From the NCBI RefSeq assembly GCF_025264665.1, contig NZ_CP073697.1, forward strand, positions 1,860,001 through 1,924,000: 64,000 bases of DNA, read 5' to 3'. The DNA comes from Edaphobacter flagellatus. GTDB lineage: Bacteria > Acidobacteriota > Terriglobia > Terriglobales > Acidobacteriaceae. Each line of letters begins with the position of its first letter. The stretch's first letter is position 1. The notes under the pieces are model-generated. The model was not told the DNA's origin, did no database searches, and saw only the letters and a list, made by a program, of their open reading frames with translations. The position numbers and the translations under genes are program-made. This document shows positions 32,595-40,667 of this stretch, one piece after another.

Positions 32595-34676
32595 ATGGCC
32601 TCTGTTCCTGAAACTCTTCCCTCTCTACCAAAGCTCAATTATCCGAAGGCCCGCACCGTCGATCAGGTAGACGACTACTTCGGTACGAAGGTCAGCGATC
32701 CTTACCGCTGGATGGAGGACGTTGATTCTCCCGAGCTGGCAACATGGATCGCCGAAGAGAACCGGCTGACGCGCAGTGTATTGGATGCCGTGCCCGGGCG
32801 CGAGCGCATGCATGCGCGGCTGATGGAGCTGATCGACTTCGAGCGTTACACGCTTCCGAGGAGGCGTGGCACGCGTTACTTCTACTCACACAACACTGGT
32901 CTGCAGAATCAGAACGTCTGGTACTGGACGGAAGGTTTAGAGGGCGAGCCGAAGGTGCTGCTCGACCCGAATACGATGTCTGCAGATGGGACGATAGCCA
33001 TTAGTGGATTGAGCATCTCTGACGATGGCCGGTTTGCGGCTTACTCCATCGCCGATGCAGGATCGGATTGGGTGAAATGGTATGTGCGCGATGTGGAGAC
33101 CGGCGTCGATCTGCATGACATCGTCGAGTGGTCGAAATTCAGCACAGCCGCATGGCTGAAGGACAGCTCTGGCTTTTTCTACGAAGGCTACGATGCGCCT
33201 GATAACGAAGCATTGAAGGCAACGAACTATTACCACAAAATCTTCTTTCACAAGCTGAGAACACGTCAGAGCGAGGACACACTTGCATTTCATCGCCCCG
33301 ACGACAAAGAGGTCAACCTCGGCGCTGCCGTCAGCGATGATGGGCGCTATTTGCTGATCCATCAATCGCGCGGCTCAAGCCCAAACAATGAGCTCGCCGT
33401 AAAGGATCTTGAGGATCCCGATGCTCCCGTCATTGCGATTGCCGCAGTCGACGATGCGGTCTACTCGCCCATCGATAACGACGGCACACGCTTCTGGATT
33501 CACACCACGCTTGATGCCCCGAATGGCCGCGTGGTGGAAGTGGATCTGGCCCAACCGCAACGCGAACATTGGAAGACCATTGTTGCCGAGAGCAAAAACA
33601 ATCTCGATAGCGTGAGCATGGTGAACGACACGCTGATCGTCAACTATCTCGCCGACGCACAGAGCATGGTGGAGTTGTATACGCGTGACGGCGCATTACT
33701 GCAGCAGCTGCAGCTGCCGACTATCGGCACAGCCGCTGGCTTTGGAGGAAAGCGCACGGAGGCGGAGACCTTCTTCGTCTTCACCAACTTCACGACTCCG
33801 GCAACGATCTACCGGCTGGATATGAACTCACGTGAGTCCGCGGTGTACAGGCAACCGAAACTGAAGTTCGATCCAGCGCAGTACGAGACGAAGCAGATCT
33901 TCTACAGCAGCAAAGATGGCACCCAGGTGCCAATGTTCATCAGCCACAAGAAGGGTCTCGCGCTCGACGGCACGAACCCGACTCTGCTGTATGGGTATGG
34001 AGGATTCAACGTCTCACTGGTGCCTGAGTTCTCCTCCTCGAACCTGCTGTGGATGGAGATGGGGGGAGTGTACGCGCAACCAAGTCTGCGTGGCGGTGGG
34101 GAATATGGCGAGGCATGGCACGAAGCAGGAACAAAGCTGAAGAAGCAGAATGTCTTTGACGACTTCATTGCGGCAGCCGAATGGCTGATCGCCAACAGAT
34201 ATACATCGTCCAAGAAGCTTGGCGCTTCCGGAGCGAGCAACGGCGGACTGCTGGTCGCTGCCTCTGAGATACAGCGGCCTGAGCTGTTCGGTGCCGTGCT
34301 GCCGTCTGTAGGTGTGCTCGACATGCTGCGCTTCGACAAGTTCACCATCGGGTGGGCCTGGAAGACGGACTACGGCTCGCCGAGCGAGAACGAGGAGGAG
34401 TTTCAGGCGATCTATCGTTATTCCCCGCTGGCAAACATTAAGGCGGAAACTGCGTATCCTGCGACGCTCATCTCAACCGCCGACCATGACGACCGCGTCT
34501 TCCCCGCTCACAGCTTCAAGTTCACGGCGGCGATGCAGGCGGCCCAGGCGGGACCGAATCCGATCCTGATTCGCATTGAGACGCGTGCCGGGCACGGCGG
34601 AGGCATGCCGCTGTCCAAGCGCGTCGAGCTGACCATCGACCAGTTTTCCTTCCTGCTCAAGAACTTAGGTGCATAA
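32595..34676 (+). CDS. Prolyl oligopeptidase (S9A family)
   Basis: The 693-residue protein has the S9A layout: N-terminal beta-propeller opening with DPYRWMEDVDSPE, and a C-terminal alpha/beta-hydrolase domain. The nucleophile Ser is in GASNGG, the Asp in DHDDRVFPAHSFKF and the His in RAGHGGG, so the triad is intact. Most relatives have GGSNGG; the Gly-to-Ala change at the first position is notable but should be tolerated. There is no signal peptide, so it acts in the cytoplasm on short proline-containing peptides. It is monocistronic, between terminators. Confidence 0.93.
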   Translation: MASVPETLPSLPKLNYPKARTVDQVDDYFGTKVSDPYRWMEDVDSPELATWIAEENRLTRSVLDAVPGRERMHARLMELIDFERYTLPRRRGTRYFYSHNTGLQNQNVWYWTEGLEGEPKVLLDPNTMSADGTIAISGLSISDDGRFAAYSIADAGSDWVKWYVRDVETGVDLHDIVEWSKFSTAAWLKDSSGFFYEGYDAPDNEALKATNYYHKIFFHKLRTRQSEDTLAFHRPDDKEVNLGAAVSDDGRYLLIHQSRGSSPNNELAVKDLEDPDAPVIAIAAVDDAVYSPIDNDGTRFWIHTTLDAPNGRVVEVDLAQPQREHWKTIVAESKNNLDSVSMVNDTLIVNYLADAQSMVELYTRDGALLQQLQLPTIGTAAGFGGKRTEAETFFVFTNFTTPATIYRLDMNSRESAVYRQPKLKFDPAQYETKQIFYSSKDGTQVPMFISHKKGLALDGTNPTLLYGYGGFNVSLVPEFSSSNLLWMEMGGVYAQPSLRGGGEYGEAWHEAGTKLKKQNVFDDFIAAAEWLIANRYTSSKKLGASGASNGGLLVAASEIQRPELFGAVLPSVGVLDMLRFDKFTIGWAWKTDYGSPSENEEEFQAIYRYSPLANIKAETAYPATLISTADHDDRVFPAHSFKFTAAMQAAQAGPNPILIRIETRAGHGGGMPLSKRVELTIDQFSFLLKNLGA

Positions 34677-34899
34677 AATTGCCTGGTTCCCGCATCACGA
34701 CGCAATACAGTAACTAGCCCCGAAGTGACTTAAAAGTTTCCCGGTATTGAAAATATCCAATGGACACAAGGGGATTTAAGCACATACTCATCTATACCGT
34801 GCTGTATGCGAGAGAAGCTCTCACTAGAGGCCAGTGACGGCAAATTGAATCCAAACGCCGGGCAAGCGCGTCCTATAGACGGATTGAAAGTAGGCAGTT

Positions 34900-35055
34900 A
34901 TGAAGTTGAAAGCAACAATTCTACTTACTCTCGCGCTTAGCCCGGCTCTCGCATTGGCGCATCCGCATCAGCCAATTCCGCGTTTACGTACGCAGGTCGC
35001 CCGCGATCGCACACCGAAGGCTCGAGTGCATACGAGCCAGGCGCATCAACGCTGA
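34900..35055 (+). CDS. Short secreted basic peptide
   Basis: This 51-residue frame begins MKLKATILLTLALSPALALA, a clean signal peptide, and continues with a 31-residue mature part rich in Arg, His, Gln and Pro (HPHQPIPRLRTQVARDR...). It has no Cys. AGGCAG lies close before the ATG. It is too short for family recognition and could be a small periplasmic peptide. The gap before it (34677-34899) shows no gene. A terminator follows 35 bp after the stop. Confidence 0.55.
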   Translation: MKLKATILLTLALSPALALAHPHQPIPRLRTQVARDRTPKARVHTSQAHQR

Positions 35056-35089
35056 AGCTTCCCATAGGTTCTCTCTTCCATTCACGCAA

Positions 35090-35115
35090 AACAGGCTCCC
35101 TAGTGGGAGCCTGTT
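35090..35115. terminator. Bidirectional terminator between the small peptide gene and infC
   Basis: AACAGGCTCCC (35090-35100) pairs with GGGAGCCTGTT (35105-35115). On the minus strand the stem is followed by TTTTG, so it can end infC transcription. Confidence 0.85.
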
Positions 35116-35136
35116 CCATTCTGCAAAGATTTAGGG

Positions 35137-35760
35137 TTATGCCTCTGCGGCAGCTGCGGGAGTCTCCGGAGACTTTGCGGGTGCCGGAGTGGGCTTCTTC
35201 GCAGCAACTTCCGCCTTCTTGCCCGGAGCAAGAATGGCATGGAGCGTCGTGCCTTCCATGCGGGGCATAAATTCAACGACGCCGGCCTCGCCGATGTCTG
35301 TAATCAAACGGTTGATGATCTTGTAACCCAGATCGCGGTGGGCCATCTGCCTGCCTTTGAAGCGCAGTGACGCCTTCACCTTGTCACCCTCATTCAAAAA
35401 GCGAACCGCCTGATTCTTCTTGGTCTGATAGTCATGCTCGTCGACGGTAACCGAGAACTTGACCTCTTTGATGGTGATGACCTTCTGCTTCTTGCGTGCC
35501 GCGCGATCGCTCTTATCTTTCTCGTAGAGAAACTTGCCGTAATCCTGGATCTTGCAGACAGGCGGAACAGCATTGGGCGAAATCTCTACCAGATCAAGGG
35601 AACGTTCGCGAGCTATCTTCAAAGCCTCGAAGGGAGGCATCACGCCCAGCTGTTCGCCGTTCTCGTCGATGACACGGACTTCACGGGCGCGAATACGTTC
35701 ATTGGTGCGAATAAAAGACTTGGCAGAGCGTTTATCGATCGGTGGAATATTTGCCTCCAT
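35137..35760 (-). CDS. infC: Translation initiation factor IF-3
   Basis: IF-3 binds the 30S subunit and checks the start codon-initiator pairing. The 207-residue protein has the N-terminal domain (FIRTNERIRAREVRVIDENGEQLGVM), the lysine-rich linker (KIQDYGKFLYEKDKSDRAARKKQK) and the C-terminal domain (KEVKFSVTVDEHDYQTKKNQAVRFL, FKGRQMAHRDLGYKII). A Pro/Ala/Lys tail of about 30 residues extends the C-terminus. The usual partners rpmI and rplT are not downstream. ATG at 35760 is accepted; infC often uses rare starts and the true start could be slightly downstream near the IRTNERIR segment. Confidence 0.96.
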   Translation of the reverse strand: MEANIPPIDKRSAKSFIRTNERIRAREVRVIDENGEQLGVMPPFEALKIARERSLDLVEISPNAVPPVCKIQDYGKFLYEKDKSDRAARKKQKVITIKEVKFSVTVDEHDYQTKKNQAVRFLNEGDKVKASLRFKGRQMAHRDLGYKIINRLITDIGEAGVVEFMPRMEGTTLHAILAPGKKAEVAAKKPTPAPAKSPETPAAAAEA

Positions 35761-36007
35761 AGCGGCCTGTCAGGGTCCGCCATGCGTTTATGTTTTGGGT
35801 TTACGACGCCGGCCTGAAAGTTGCGCCGCACAGTGAAGTATAGCATCCCTTAAGATGCCGCCACTCTCCATGGCGATGCTCCTGTCGACAACTAGACAAT
35901 CGACATACTCCCGCTACAAGCAACATGCCGGATTCATGCTGTATCGTAAAAGCGCAGACTTTGGTATCCGAGACAGACTTTTGCTTACTGCAAACCAGGA
36001 GATCGTA

Positions 36008-36541
36008 ATGAAGCGTCGTGTGCTGCTAGTCGATGATGAGGTCGCCGTTCTGCTGACGCTAAAGGCCGTGCTCGAGATCAACGGCTTTGAGGTGGAAACC
36101 GCCGCTTCCGCCAAAGAGGGGCGGTTGAAACTGCGCAGCCATGAATACGACATGGTCATCAGTGACCTCCGAATGGAGAGCGATCAGGCCGGCTCTGAAG
36201 TGATTGCCGCAGCCCGCAAGGCGGCCAACCGGCCGGCGATTGCGCTGCTGACAGCTTTCCCTCTCGCAGAGGAAGACTGGCAGGAGATGGGCGCAGACCA
36301 CATGCTGGTCAAGCCGACACACACACGTCGTCTGCTGGAACAGATCGACCACCTGTTTGAGACGCATACCCGGAAGCTCGCCACAGAAGGAAAGCAAGCT
36401 CAGGACGGACCAACAAACGGAGAAATCAAAAGCAAGTCTCCTGCAAAGAAGAAGACCACAAAGACACCAGCGAACACGGCCAGGAAGACACCGGCAAAGA
36501 CTGCCACCAGGAAGTCGGAACCGGCAAGAGCCAGAGCTTAG
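36008..36541 (+). CDS. Single-domain response regulator with an H1-like Lys/Ala/Pro/Thr tail
   Basis: Residues 1-120 are a receiver domain: LLVDDE with the acidic pair, phospho-acceptor Asp in ISDLRM, Thr in LLTAF and Lys in VKPTHTRR. From about residue 135 the protein turns into a low-complexity basic tail (repeats of AKKKTTKTP, ARKTPAKTA) like histone H1 or bacterial HU-tail extensions, likely to bind DNA non-specifically or polyphosphate. No other output domain is present. The ATG at 36008 is chosen because it begins the receiver. A convergent small gene for a DHp-like protein follows 13 bp later. Confidence 0.82.
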   Translation: MKRRVLLVDDEVAVLLTLKAVLEINGFEVETAASAKEGRLKLRSHEYDMVISDLRMESDQAGSEVIAAARKAANRPAIALLTAFPLAEEDWQEMGADHMLVKPTHTRRLLEQIDHLFETHTRKLATEGKQAQDGPTNGEIKSKSPAKKKTTKTPANTARKTPAKTATRKSEPARARA

Positions 36542-36554
36542 GGCTGTTGCAGCT

Positions 36555-36806
36555 TCAGTGCTGTGTATGGCCTTTCACGTAATCGCGGAGCTGCAGGCTG
36601 GTGTTCATCGCTTTTCTCACACCGTCGTCGAGCATACGCAGCCAGTCGGATCCAGGCTCCTTGAGCCCCAGCGTTCCCAACAGATAACTTGTCTGGACGA
36701 TAACCTCGAGTGAGTTGCTCAGTTCATGGACATGCTTGCGAATTTCAATCGCAAGATCGGCAGGAATCGTTTCAGGTGATGCAGGCGGTTTCAGTGGTTC
36801 ATTCAT
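36555..36806 (-). CDS. Small histidine-kinase-DHp-like protein
   Basis: The 83-residue product contains KHVHELSNSLEVIVQTSYLL, which follows the H-box pattern of histidine-kinase dimerisation domains (H-E/D-x-x-N-x-L), and a second helix LDDGVRKAMNTSLQLRDYV. There is no ATPase domain. It could be a phosphotransfer partner or a decoy for the convergent receiver protein, with which it shares a 13-bp gap. The family is not named here; the DHp call is from the motif alone. Confidence 0.6.
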   Translation of the reverse strand: MNEPLKPPASPETIPADLAIEIRKHVHELSNSLEVIVQTSYLLGTLGLKEPGSDWLRMLDDGVRKAMNTSLQLRDYVKGHTQH

Positions 36807-36953
36807 GGTATGGAAGAGTAGACGCGGATTTTAACGATTAAGTCTAGTTTTTCGTCTACCAGCCAGCGAATTGACAGCACATGCGGTTTTTGAAAGACTA
36901 AAAGTCTCGCGGTTGCAGTGTTCGACCTTGGTAACAGGGCGTATACGACCGTT

Positions 36954-37040
36954 GCCGAAGTGGCGGAATTGGCAGACGCGCATGGTTCAGGTCCATGTAC
37001 TCGCAAGGGTGTGGGGGTTCGAGTCCCCCCTTCGGCACCA
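36954..37040 (+). tRNA. tRNA-Leu(CAG)
   Basis: The 87-nt gene has acceptor GCCGAAG paired with CTTCGGC, D-arm GGCGGAATTGGCAGACGC, an anticodon stem CATGG/CCATG with loop TTCAGGT (anticodon CAG), a long variable arm as in leucine tRNAs, T-loop TTCGAGT and an encoded CCA. Its folding is complete. Confidence 0.96.
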
Positions 37041-37057
37041 AAGGGTTCTTGAGGTAA

Positions 37058-37092
37058 GGTAAAGGAGCGCAATGGCGCTCCTTTACCATTTG
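37058..37092 (+). terminator. Hairpin terminator between tRNA-Leu and trpC
   Basis: GGTAAAGGAGCGC (37058-37070) pairs with GCGCTCCTTTACC (37075-37087) over a 4-base loop; ATTT follows. Confidence 0.75.
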
Positions 37093-37132
37093 CGAAACAG
37101 TGTTGCCATCCCGATCCAAACGATAAGTCAAT

Positions 37133-37936
37133 ATGCCGACGCAGCTCGATCAGATTCTTGCTCATACTCTCCTGGAAGTGAAAGCCCGTAAGGAGTCCGC
37201 AGACTATGCCGGTCTGGAACGTAAGGCCGCACTGCATACGCCCCGTGGCTTTAGAAACCGGCTCCGCAGCGTAAGCGAAACCGGTCCAGCCGTGATTGCG
37301 GAGATCAAAAAGGCATCTCCCTCGAAGGGCCTGATCCGTGCCGATTTTCACCCCGCTGCCCTCGCAACAGCGTTGCAGGGCGCAGGTGCCGCCGCACTCT
37401 CTGTACTGACGGATCAAGAGTTCTTTCAGGGCTCGCTTGCCGATCTCGAAGCTGCATCAAGCAGCGTGACTATTCCCTGCCTTCGCAAGGACTTCATGCT
37501 CGATCCCTTCCAGGTGCTCGAAGCACGAGCATACGGGGCGGACGCGATTCTTCTGATCGTCGCAGCACACAAAGATGAGATGCTCAGCGACCTGCGCGAT
37601 GAGGCACGTAGCATGGGTCTCGACGTTCTGTGCGAAGTGCATAGCCGCGAAGAGATGGAGCGCGCCGTCAACCTCGGCTTTGACATGATCGGCGTCAATA
37701 GCCGTGATCTGCGCACCTTTTCGATGCATCCGGAGCTGCTCTTTGAGATTGCCCTCCACCTGCCCGCCGAAACTGTCATGGTCGCTGAAAGCGGGATACG
37801 GTCAGCACAGGAGATCGCCAGCCTGCGCGCCGCAGGCTACGACGCTTTCCTGATCGGCGAGACATTAATGCGACAACCCGATCCCGCCGCAATGCTCGCC
37901 CTGTTGCTGGATCGTGAGTATTCGAGTGAATTCTGA
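37133..37936 (+). CDS. trpC: Indole-3-glycerol phosphate synthase
   Basis: The 267-residue enzyme makes indole-3-glycerol phosphate in tryptophan synthesis. Signature parts are VIAEIKKASPSKG, CLRKDFMLDPFQVLEARAYGADAILLI, EVHSREEMERAVNLG, IGVNSRDLRTF and VAESGI, all in the order of the (beta/alpha)8 barrel. It overlaps the trpF start by one base. No attenuator or leader peptide was recognised before it. Confidence 0.96.
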   Translation: MPTQLDQILAHTLLEVKARKESADYAGLERKAALHTPRGFRNRLRSVSETGPAVIAEIKKASPSKGLIRADFHPAALATALQGAGAAALSVLTDQEFFQGSLADLEAASSSVTIPCLRKDFMLDPFQVLEARAYGADAILLIVAAHKDEMLSDLRDEARSMGLDVLCEVHSREEMERAVNLGFDMIGVNSRDLRTFSMHPELLFEIALHLPAETVMVAESGIRSAQEIASLRAAGYDAFLIGETLMRQPDPAAMLALLLDREYSSEF

Positions 37937-38601
37937 TGTGGGCCAAGATCTGCGCAAACACCAACCTTGAAGACGCTATCCTCGCAGCACAGCTTGGGGC
38001 TGATGCTCTAGGCTTCGTCTTTGCGGAAAGCAAGCGCAAAGTCACCGCTAAACAGGTCGCGCAGATCACACCGCATCTGCCAGAAGAAATCGAGACGGTA
38101 GGCGTCTTTCACAACCATCGTGCGGATGAGATCGCCGCGATTGTGCGCGAGGCCGGCCTGGACACCATACAGCTTCACAGCAGCTACGATCTTGCCCTCA
38201 TAGAGGGCATCCAGAGGCTATTAGGTTCCCAAGTTAGCCTGATTCAGACGGTGCATTGGATCATCGATGCATCAGCGGACAATGCTGCTTCCATCGCAAA
38301 ACAGCTGGAGATGATTCGCCGATCAGGAGCTACAGATCGCGTCCTCATCGATTCGCGCGTAGGGCAGATGGGTGGCGGCACAGGAATCTCGTTTGATTGG
38401 AGCCATGCCGGTGAGATTTTCGCCACGCACGGTCATGGACTAAAGATAATCGCTGCTGGAGGCCTGAATCCCGGCAATCTCGCCGAAGCGATCCGTTTGA
38501 TGCATCCAGCGGGAGTCGATGTTGCCAGCGGTGTTGAGGCCACTGCCGGCCAAAAAGACCCCGCGAAGCTTAAGGCCTTCCTGCAAATCGCCAAGTCGTA
38601 A
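37936..38601 (+). CDS. trpF: Phosphoribosylanthranilate isomerase
   Basis: The 221-residue enzyme isomerises phosphoribosylanthranilate. It has the opening KICANT (most members read KICGxT, with the catalytic Cys present), GADALGFVF, TIQLH, VLIDSRVGQMGGGTG and IIAAGGLNPGNL with the C-terminal GVDVASGVE. It starts one base inside the trpC stop codon, so translation is coupled. TrpA/TrpB are not in the window. Confidence 0.95.
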   Translation: MWAKICANTNLEDAILAAQLGADALGFVFAESKRKVTAKQVAQITPHLPEEIETVGVFHNHRADEIAAIVREAGLDTIQLHSSYDLALIEGIQRLLGSQVSLIQTVHWIIDASADNAASIAKQLEMIRRSGATDRVLIDSRVGQMGGGTGISFDWSHAGEIFATHGHGLKIIAAGGLNPGNLAEAIRLMHPAGVDVASGVEATAGQKDPAKLKAFLQIAKS

Positions 38602-38913
38602 CCCGACGACTCCCTTCCAGAAAACAAAATCAGCCGCCCGAGATCCATTGCGATCACCACGGACAGAAAAGCTAAGTTGTCTGAAATCTGATCTCCGGGC
38701 AAGATTCCGCCTTTAAAGCTCCAGACTCTTTTATCTGTCGCCTGACCGAAAAGGATGTATGCATCCCCTATCAGTTACATTACTTCGGTAATAAGGCAGA
38801 TTGAATACTTTCATATGTATTTCATTCTAATAGACTTATACCAAGATACATCCTATTGTTACTACATCGGCTTTGTCCAGCGAAAAGTTTAGTAGGTAAA
38901 TACAACTTTTGGG
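38602..38913. other. AT-rich upstream region of the peptide array
   Basis: The stretch has no gene. From about 38740 it becomes AT-rich (runs such as TATGTATTTCATTCTAATAG), standing out from its surroundings, and probably holds the promoter of the peptide repeats. TTGAAT near 38800 with TCTAAT 19 bp on is a possible but imperfect pair. Confidence 0.35.
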
Positions 38914-38923
38914 GTAGTCCATC

Positions 38924-39091
38924 ATGAAGCACATCGTTCGCGCAGTCGTCGTTGCCCTTGCCCTCACCGGTGCAGTCGCCTCCACTCAGAGCTCCTCGGC
39001 CTCCACATCCAAGGTCACCGTCGCCAAAAATAGCGCTCTTCCCACGCCCATGTGCGCCCCCGATGATCCAAACGGTTGCGGAATCCGCTAA
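38924..39091 (+). CDS. Secreted two-cysteine peptide, copy 1
   Basis: The 55-residue product has a signal peptide (MKHIVRAVVVALALTGAVAS), a Ser/Thr-rich middle and the C-terminal TPMCAPDDPNGCGIR with C44 and C52, which may form a disulfide or be modified. This copy has GGGG where the other two have the GGAG ribosome site, so its translation may be weaker. Function unknown; the family is not recognised. Confidence 0.7.
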   Translation: MKHIVRAVVVALALTGAVASTQSSSASTSKVTVAKNSALPTPMCAPDDPNGCGIR

Positions 39092-39149
39092 GTCATCAAT
39101 TTTTCAATCAGTTATTCGTTTCAACCATACCGATCCGGAGTAGTCCATC

Positions 39150-39317
39150 ATGAAGCACATCGTTCGCGCAGTTGTCGTTGCCCTTACCCTCACCGGTGCA
39201 GTCGCCTCCACCCAGATCTCCTCAGCCTCCACGTCCAAGATCACCGTCGCCAAAAATAGCGCTCTTCCCACTCCTATGTGCGCTCCAGATGATCCAAACG
39301 GTTGCGGAATCCGCTAA
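39150..39317 (+). CDS. Secreted two-cysteine peptide, copy 2
   Basis: This 55-residue copy differs from copy 1 only at a few sites (ALALT to ALTLT, QSSSAS to QISSAS, KVTV to KITV), with the same C-terminal CAPDDPNGCGIR. GGAG at 39137-39140 is a good ribosome site. Function unknown. Confidence 0.72.
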   Translation: MKHIVRAVVVALTLTGAVASTQISSASTSKITVAKNSALPTPMCAPDDPNGCGIR

Positions 39318-39375
39318 GTTATCAACTTTTCAATCAGTTATTCGTTTCAACCATACCGATCCGGAGTAGTCCATC

Positions 39376-39543
39376 ATGAAGCACATCGTTCGCGCAGTTG
39401 TCGTTGCCCTTACCCTCACCGGTGCAGTCGCCTCCACCCAGATCTCCTCAGCCTCCACGTCCAAGGTCACCGTCGCCAGGAATAGCGCTCTTCCCACTCC
39501 TATGTGCGCCCCCGATGATCCAAACGGTTGCGGAATCCGCTAA
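39376..39543 (+). CDS. Secreted two-cysteine peptide, copy 3
   Basis: This 55-residue copy matches copy 2 except KITVAKN to KVTVARN. The C-terminal block with two Cys is unchanged, so selection probably keeps it. The next gene, a membrane protein, starts 111 bp later on the same strand. Function unknown. Confidence 0.72.
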   Translation: MKHIVRAVVVALTLTGAVASTQISSASTSKVTVARNSALPTPMCAPDDPNGCGIR

Positions 39544-39654
39544 ACGTGTCAGCGGGACGAACATGCAGATTTTTGCATATTCCCAATATTAAGTAGTTGT
39601 CTCCGTTCATAGCATCAGCTAGCCTGATTACAGTCGTCGAACGGAGACGAATAC

Positions 39655-40563
39655 ATGACACAGCACTTTCTCGATTTGCTTACCTATCTGGAGCCTCTGC
39701 TTTGCGGAGTCGTCCTGGCAATGATGTTACGCAGTAAGGCAGCCGGCAAGTTTTCTTTCCTTGCAGCTCTGCTTTCTGTGAAGGTCTTGTCATCACTGAT
39801 TTGTTTTCCGTTGTTCTATTACGGATCGCACGTCTTCGGTAAGCAGGCTGCGTATCGTGCGTATTTCTATACCTACTGGACGAGTTATGCACTGGAAGCG
39901 ATACTTTCGCTCCTCGTCATCTACGGCATCTTCAAACTTGCAATGGCTCCTCTTAAGGGCCTGCAGACTTTGGGAATGCTGGTGTTTCGCTGGGTTGCTG
40001 CAATCTCCATTGCAGTGGCTGTTGGTGTGACTGTAAGTCCGCACCTTACCGGTATCAAATTTATGGTCACCATGGTGACGCAGCTTCAGCAGACATCGAG
40101 CATCCTTACGCTCTGCCTGCTGCTGTTTGTCTGCTTCGCCATTCGCCCGATGGGCCTGTCCTACAGAAGCCGTATCTTCGGCATCAGTTTTGGGCTTGGC
40201 TTCCTGGCTACTACAGATCTCGTTCGTTCAGCATGGCTGGCGCATTCTTCAGACATGAACTCGACCGTGAATGTTGTTAGCGGCATCGCTATCTGTCTGA
40301 CACTTTGCGTGTGGTCAGCATACTTTGCCTTCCCGGAGCCGAAGCGGAAACTCATCGTACTTCCAACGACGTCGCCTTTCCTGCGCTGGAACCAAATCTC
40401 GATGGCACTCGGCGACGAGCCTGGTTACGTCGCAGTCGGCGGTGTAGCTCCCGAGATCTTTGCCCCTGCGGAGCTTGAGGTGATGCGTCGTGCATCGGCC
40501 AAGATGACTCCGCAGCTTGAGACATCTGGACACACCGCAGCTCTGCAATCCATCTCAGCATAA
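39655..40563 (+). CDS. Polytopic membrane protein of unknown function
   Basis: The 302-residue protein has about seven hydrophobic helices (roughly 8-25, 35-55, 72-97, 107-128, 145-160, 172-190, 205-225) and a 75-residue cytoplasmic or periplasmic C-terminal tail. No family motif was recognised; similar seven-helix proteins of unknown role are frequent in Acidobacteria by my recollection. CGGAG lies about 9 bases before the ATG. It directly follows the peptide triplet on the same strand, which makes a link in export, sensing or immunity possible. Confidence 0.7.
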   Translation: MTQHFLDLLTYLEPLLCGVVLAMMLRSKAAGKFSFLAALLSVKVLSSLICFPLFYYGSHVFGKQAAYRAYFYTYWTSYALEAILSLLVIYGIFKLAMAPLKGLQTLGMLVFRWVAAISIAVAVGVTVSPHLTGIKFMVTMVTQLQQTSSILTLCLLLFVCFAIRPMGLSYRSRIFGISFGLGFLATTDLVRSAWLAHSSDMNSTVNVVSGIAICLTLCVWSAYFAFPEPKRKLIVLPTTSPFLRWNQISMALGDEPGYVAVGGVAPEIFAPAELEVMRRASAKMTPQLETSGHTAALQSISA

Positions 40564-40620
40564 GCATCTCGGCGTTCAGTTCCATTACTGCTGCTCAACA
40601 TAGATTGAAACGTAAATAAG

Positions 40621-40647
40621 AAGGCCGCCCAATCGGGCGGCCTTTCT
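40621..40647. terminator. Bidirectional terminator between the membrane protein and rpsA
   Basis: AAGGCCGCCC (40621-40630) pairs with GGGCGGCCTT (40635-40644) over AATC, with T-rich sequence on both outer sides. Confidence 0.85.
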
Positions 40648-40667
40648 ACTTGTCTTGGGTTGGATGA

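Larger units (their letters stand above)
38914..39543 (+). repeat. Three tandem 226-bp repeats, each with one peptide gene
   Basis: Units start at the shared GTAGTCCATC before each ATG (38914, 39140, 39366). Start codons are 38924, 39150 and 39376, exactly 226 bp apart. The 58-bp spacers between genes are almost identical. The sequence after the third stop is unrelated. The pattern is a recent gene triplication. Confidence 0.95.

Noticed and set aside
36898..37131. 77-codon minus-strand frame over the tRNA-Leu
   Set aside because: The product contains the well-known spurious pattern from reading a tRNA backwards (GGLEPPHP type); the DNA folds as tRNA-Leu.
38914..39543. CRISPR array
   Set aside because: The repeats are 226 bp, contiguous and coding; there are no short palindromic repeats with unique spacers, and no cas gene.
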